Part shown: positions 62,530 through 64,000 of the stretch, in pieces
Numbering within the stretch: the stretch's first letter is position 1
How the letters are laid out: every line of letters begins with the position of its first letter
Source of the DNA: Bactericera cockerelli
Lineage: Eukaryota; Arthropoda; Insecta; Hemiptera; Triozidae
Assembly: GCA_024516035.1 (NCBI GenBank)
Contig: CM044963.1
Location: 22,664,965 to 22,728,964 of the forward strand
DNA length: 64,000 nucleotides
Reading direction: 5' to 3'
Position numbers and translations under genes: made by a program
The notes under the pieces: generated by a model
Databases searched by the model: none
What the model was told of the DNA's origin: nothing
What the model saw: only the letters and a program-made list of their open reading frames with translations

Positions 62530-62660
62530 GGGCGGAATTAATAGACGTTTTTATAATACCTCTGTGGCGCTAAGTCACAGAATGCGTACTGTGTAAGATT
62601 GGGAAAACCGACGCTAAGCAATGACTGGTGATTTAGAATTTGTCTATTAATTTATCGCCC
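62530..62660. mobile_element. Harbinger-like MITE (GGGCGGAATTAATAGACG family)
   Basis: TTA flanks (62527-62529, 62661-62663). Same ends and interior as the copy 40 bp upstream, in the same orientation. Confidence 0.72.
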
Positions 62661-62727
62661 TTAATTTCTATCTACTAATATTTTACCTTTTATCTGGTAC
62701 CCTTCCGAACCCAAGTAGTAATTTTTA

Positions 62728-63352
62728 CTTTCCTTATCCTATAATAAGGAAAGTATTGTATTCGTCGAAAATTTGACCTACCCAGCTTTTCACATTTCTG
62801 GACGAATCATAGCCTCAAGATACCAAAAAAGTGGTTTTCAGCCATTGGTCCGTGCGTCTGTCTGTGTGTGTGTCTGTGTGTGTGTGAACAGGATATCTCA
62901 AGAACGGTAAGAGCTAGAGACTTGAAATTTGGTATGGTAATTAATTTTATACACCAGACGAACCATGAAACTTTTGGTTGAAATCGGACCCATTCTGCGG
63001 CCGCAGGGCCGCAAATATTGGCCGCAAGCAACGCTTATTTGAATTGGTTAATTAAAGATACAAAAAAAGTTAGAGAACAACATTTTCTCAGATTAAAAAA
63101 ATAATAGGGGTTCACTCTGATCATTTTTTTGATATCTTTAACTTTTTGGAAACCGGCCCCAATTTACCGGTATTGTAGGGGGACCCGATTGGACTAACTT
63201 TTTTATTATTCATCCTAGATGGGGGGGTTGTGACATATCAAATTAAATGATTTTGAAGTGCTGATCACGAATTTGGCATTGATTTTTAGTTATCTATTAC
63301 CGTTCAGTTACCAGTGGCGGAATTCGACTCCTTTTTGGGAGATAAGGAAAGT
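62728..63352. mobile_element. 625 bp element with ACTTTCCTTAT inverted ends
   Basis: ACTTTCCTTAT at the left and ATAAGGAAAGT at the right. The left end continues into CCTATAATAAGGAAAG, a local hairpin. Interior CGTCTGTCTGTGTGTGTG, GATATCTCAAGAACGGTAAG and AATTTACCGGTATTG. A partial inverted relative lies at 33180-33355 (AAATTTTCGACGAATACAAT, CCTTATTATAGGATAAGG). No transposase. Confidence 0.6.
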
Positions 63353-63860
63353 CGTGTGATGTTTACACCAGATTTTTACCTGCGTGTTTGGTACCCAAGT
63401 AGTACTTCTGTACCCAAGTAGTAAACACGGGTTAAAGTGACACATTTTTTTTTTTTTTTTTTTTTTCAAAATACTCAATCATAATTTATTTTAAATCAAA
63501 ATTACATGTACAAAAAACAATAAGGGTCAAGGACTCTGAATGTTACAGACCTCTCTGTAAATAAATATTCAAAAAAAAAAAAAACAATAACATTTTAAAA
63601 TTGTAAAAACTTGAAAAGAGAAATGAGTTACTGTGATGCCTGTGACGTCAATTAATAATAAAATAAAATTTTGACCTTTCTTTCCCCTCTTCACCCCTAC
63701 CTCCCGGTCGCCTTTCTGGGCACGGTGACCACCCACTATAAAAGAATAAGAAAGATATTTCCTGAGTAGACATAGAGACACCCAGTATATTAAGCTGACT
63801 CGTATGCAATTTCCTCGTGCAAGTGGGCTTCATATGCTGATGCAATCCGGTCTGAATGAG
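63353..63860 (-). other. Retroelement-like 3' end and unassigned DNA
   Basis: A poly-T run (63446-63467) precedes CAAAATACTCAATCATAATT and a TTTATTTACAGAG-like end, consistent with a minus-strand poly(A)-tailed retroelement fragment. CCCAAGTAGTA occurs three times around the 62.7 kb element (62712, 63393, 63412). No gene. Confidence 0.45.
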
Positions 63861-63861
63861 T

Positions 63862-63906
63862 CTGCACGGAGAGAGAGAGAGAGAAGGAGGGAGAGAGAGA
63901 GAGAGA

Positions 63907-63937
<31 letters not shown>

Positions 63938-63942
63938 CCAGG
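63862..63942. repeat. (GA)n microsatellite
   Basis: GAGAGA with GGAGGGAG and GGGCGAG interruptions. Confidence 0.9.
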
Positions 63943-64000
63943 CTGACTTGACAAGACTGAGTGCTGAATGAAGTGTTGAAAATAGAAAGTAGGTATTCAG

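Overview
The window looks like animal nuclear DNA, most likely from an arthropod and probably an insect. It has spliced exons with GT/AG borders, AT-rich intergenic sequence, very long (GA)n/(CT)n tracts, many inverted-repeat transposons, tRNA- and 5S-rRNA-derived SINEs, and arthropod-type non-LTR retrotransposons. Nothing bacterial, no CRISPR array and no convincing functional tRNA or rRNA gene was seen. The species cannot be fixed from sequence alone.

The only host gene recognised is an FBXL16-like F-box/leucine-rich-repeat gene on the + strand. One exon lies at 38017-38308 and the next at 61517-61712. They join in frame (a split GTC valine codon) across a 23.2 kb intron. The F-box end and the C-terminal LRRs are not visible. 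The 38 kb upstream of the first exon holds no exon I can support; it may be an earlier intron or intergenic DNA.

Layout. 1-28 kb: SINEs, MITEs, small tandem repeats, an 890 bp palindrome (19514-20403) and GA/CT tracts. 28-33 kb: a long-armed palindromic element (28049-32626) with a 5'-truncated LINE inserted in its centre; that LINE's reading frame contains a 32/33 bp minisatellite. 33-38 kb: SINE debris, (GA)n and a 39 bp minisatellite. 38.0-38.3 kb: FBXL16-like exon. 39.3-40.9 kb: an uninterrupted copy of the 28 kb palindrome. 42.8-47.8 kb: a second LINE split by a 2,717 bp DNA transposon with 13 bp terminal inverted repeats and a 3 bp target duplication. 49-51 kb: GA-rich DNA. 51.5-56.5 kb: a full-length, apparently intact Jockey-type element (ORF1 and ORF2, poly(A), target duplication) that landed inside an older retroelement-like reading frame. 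56.9-60 kb: GA tracts and a Helitron-like end. 60.37-61.5 kb: the most unusual structure, a tandem array of copies of the 3' splice site plus first ~50 bp of the second FBXL16-like exon, interspersed with copies of one 127 bp MITE. 61.7-64 kb: SINEs, MITEs and an inverted-repeat element.

The acceptor array gives eight decoy 3' splice sites before the real one. Reading each by eye in the phase set by the upstream exon, every decoy leads to a stop codon before the true exon, so decoy use would truncate the protein. This is the best candidate here for something undescribed. Other strong points are the two insertions whose pre-insertion reading frames can be rebuilt exactly, the SINE families that share a central domain but carry different heads, and the minisatellite inside a LINE ORF.
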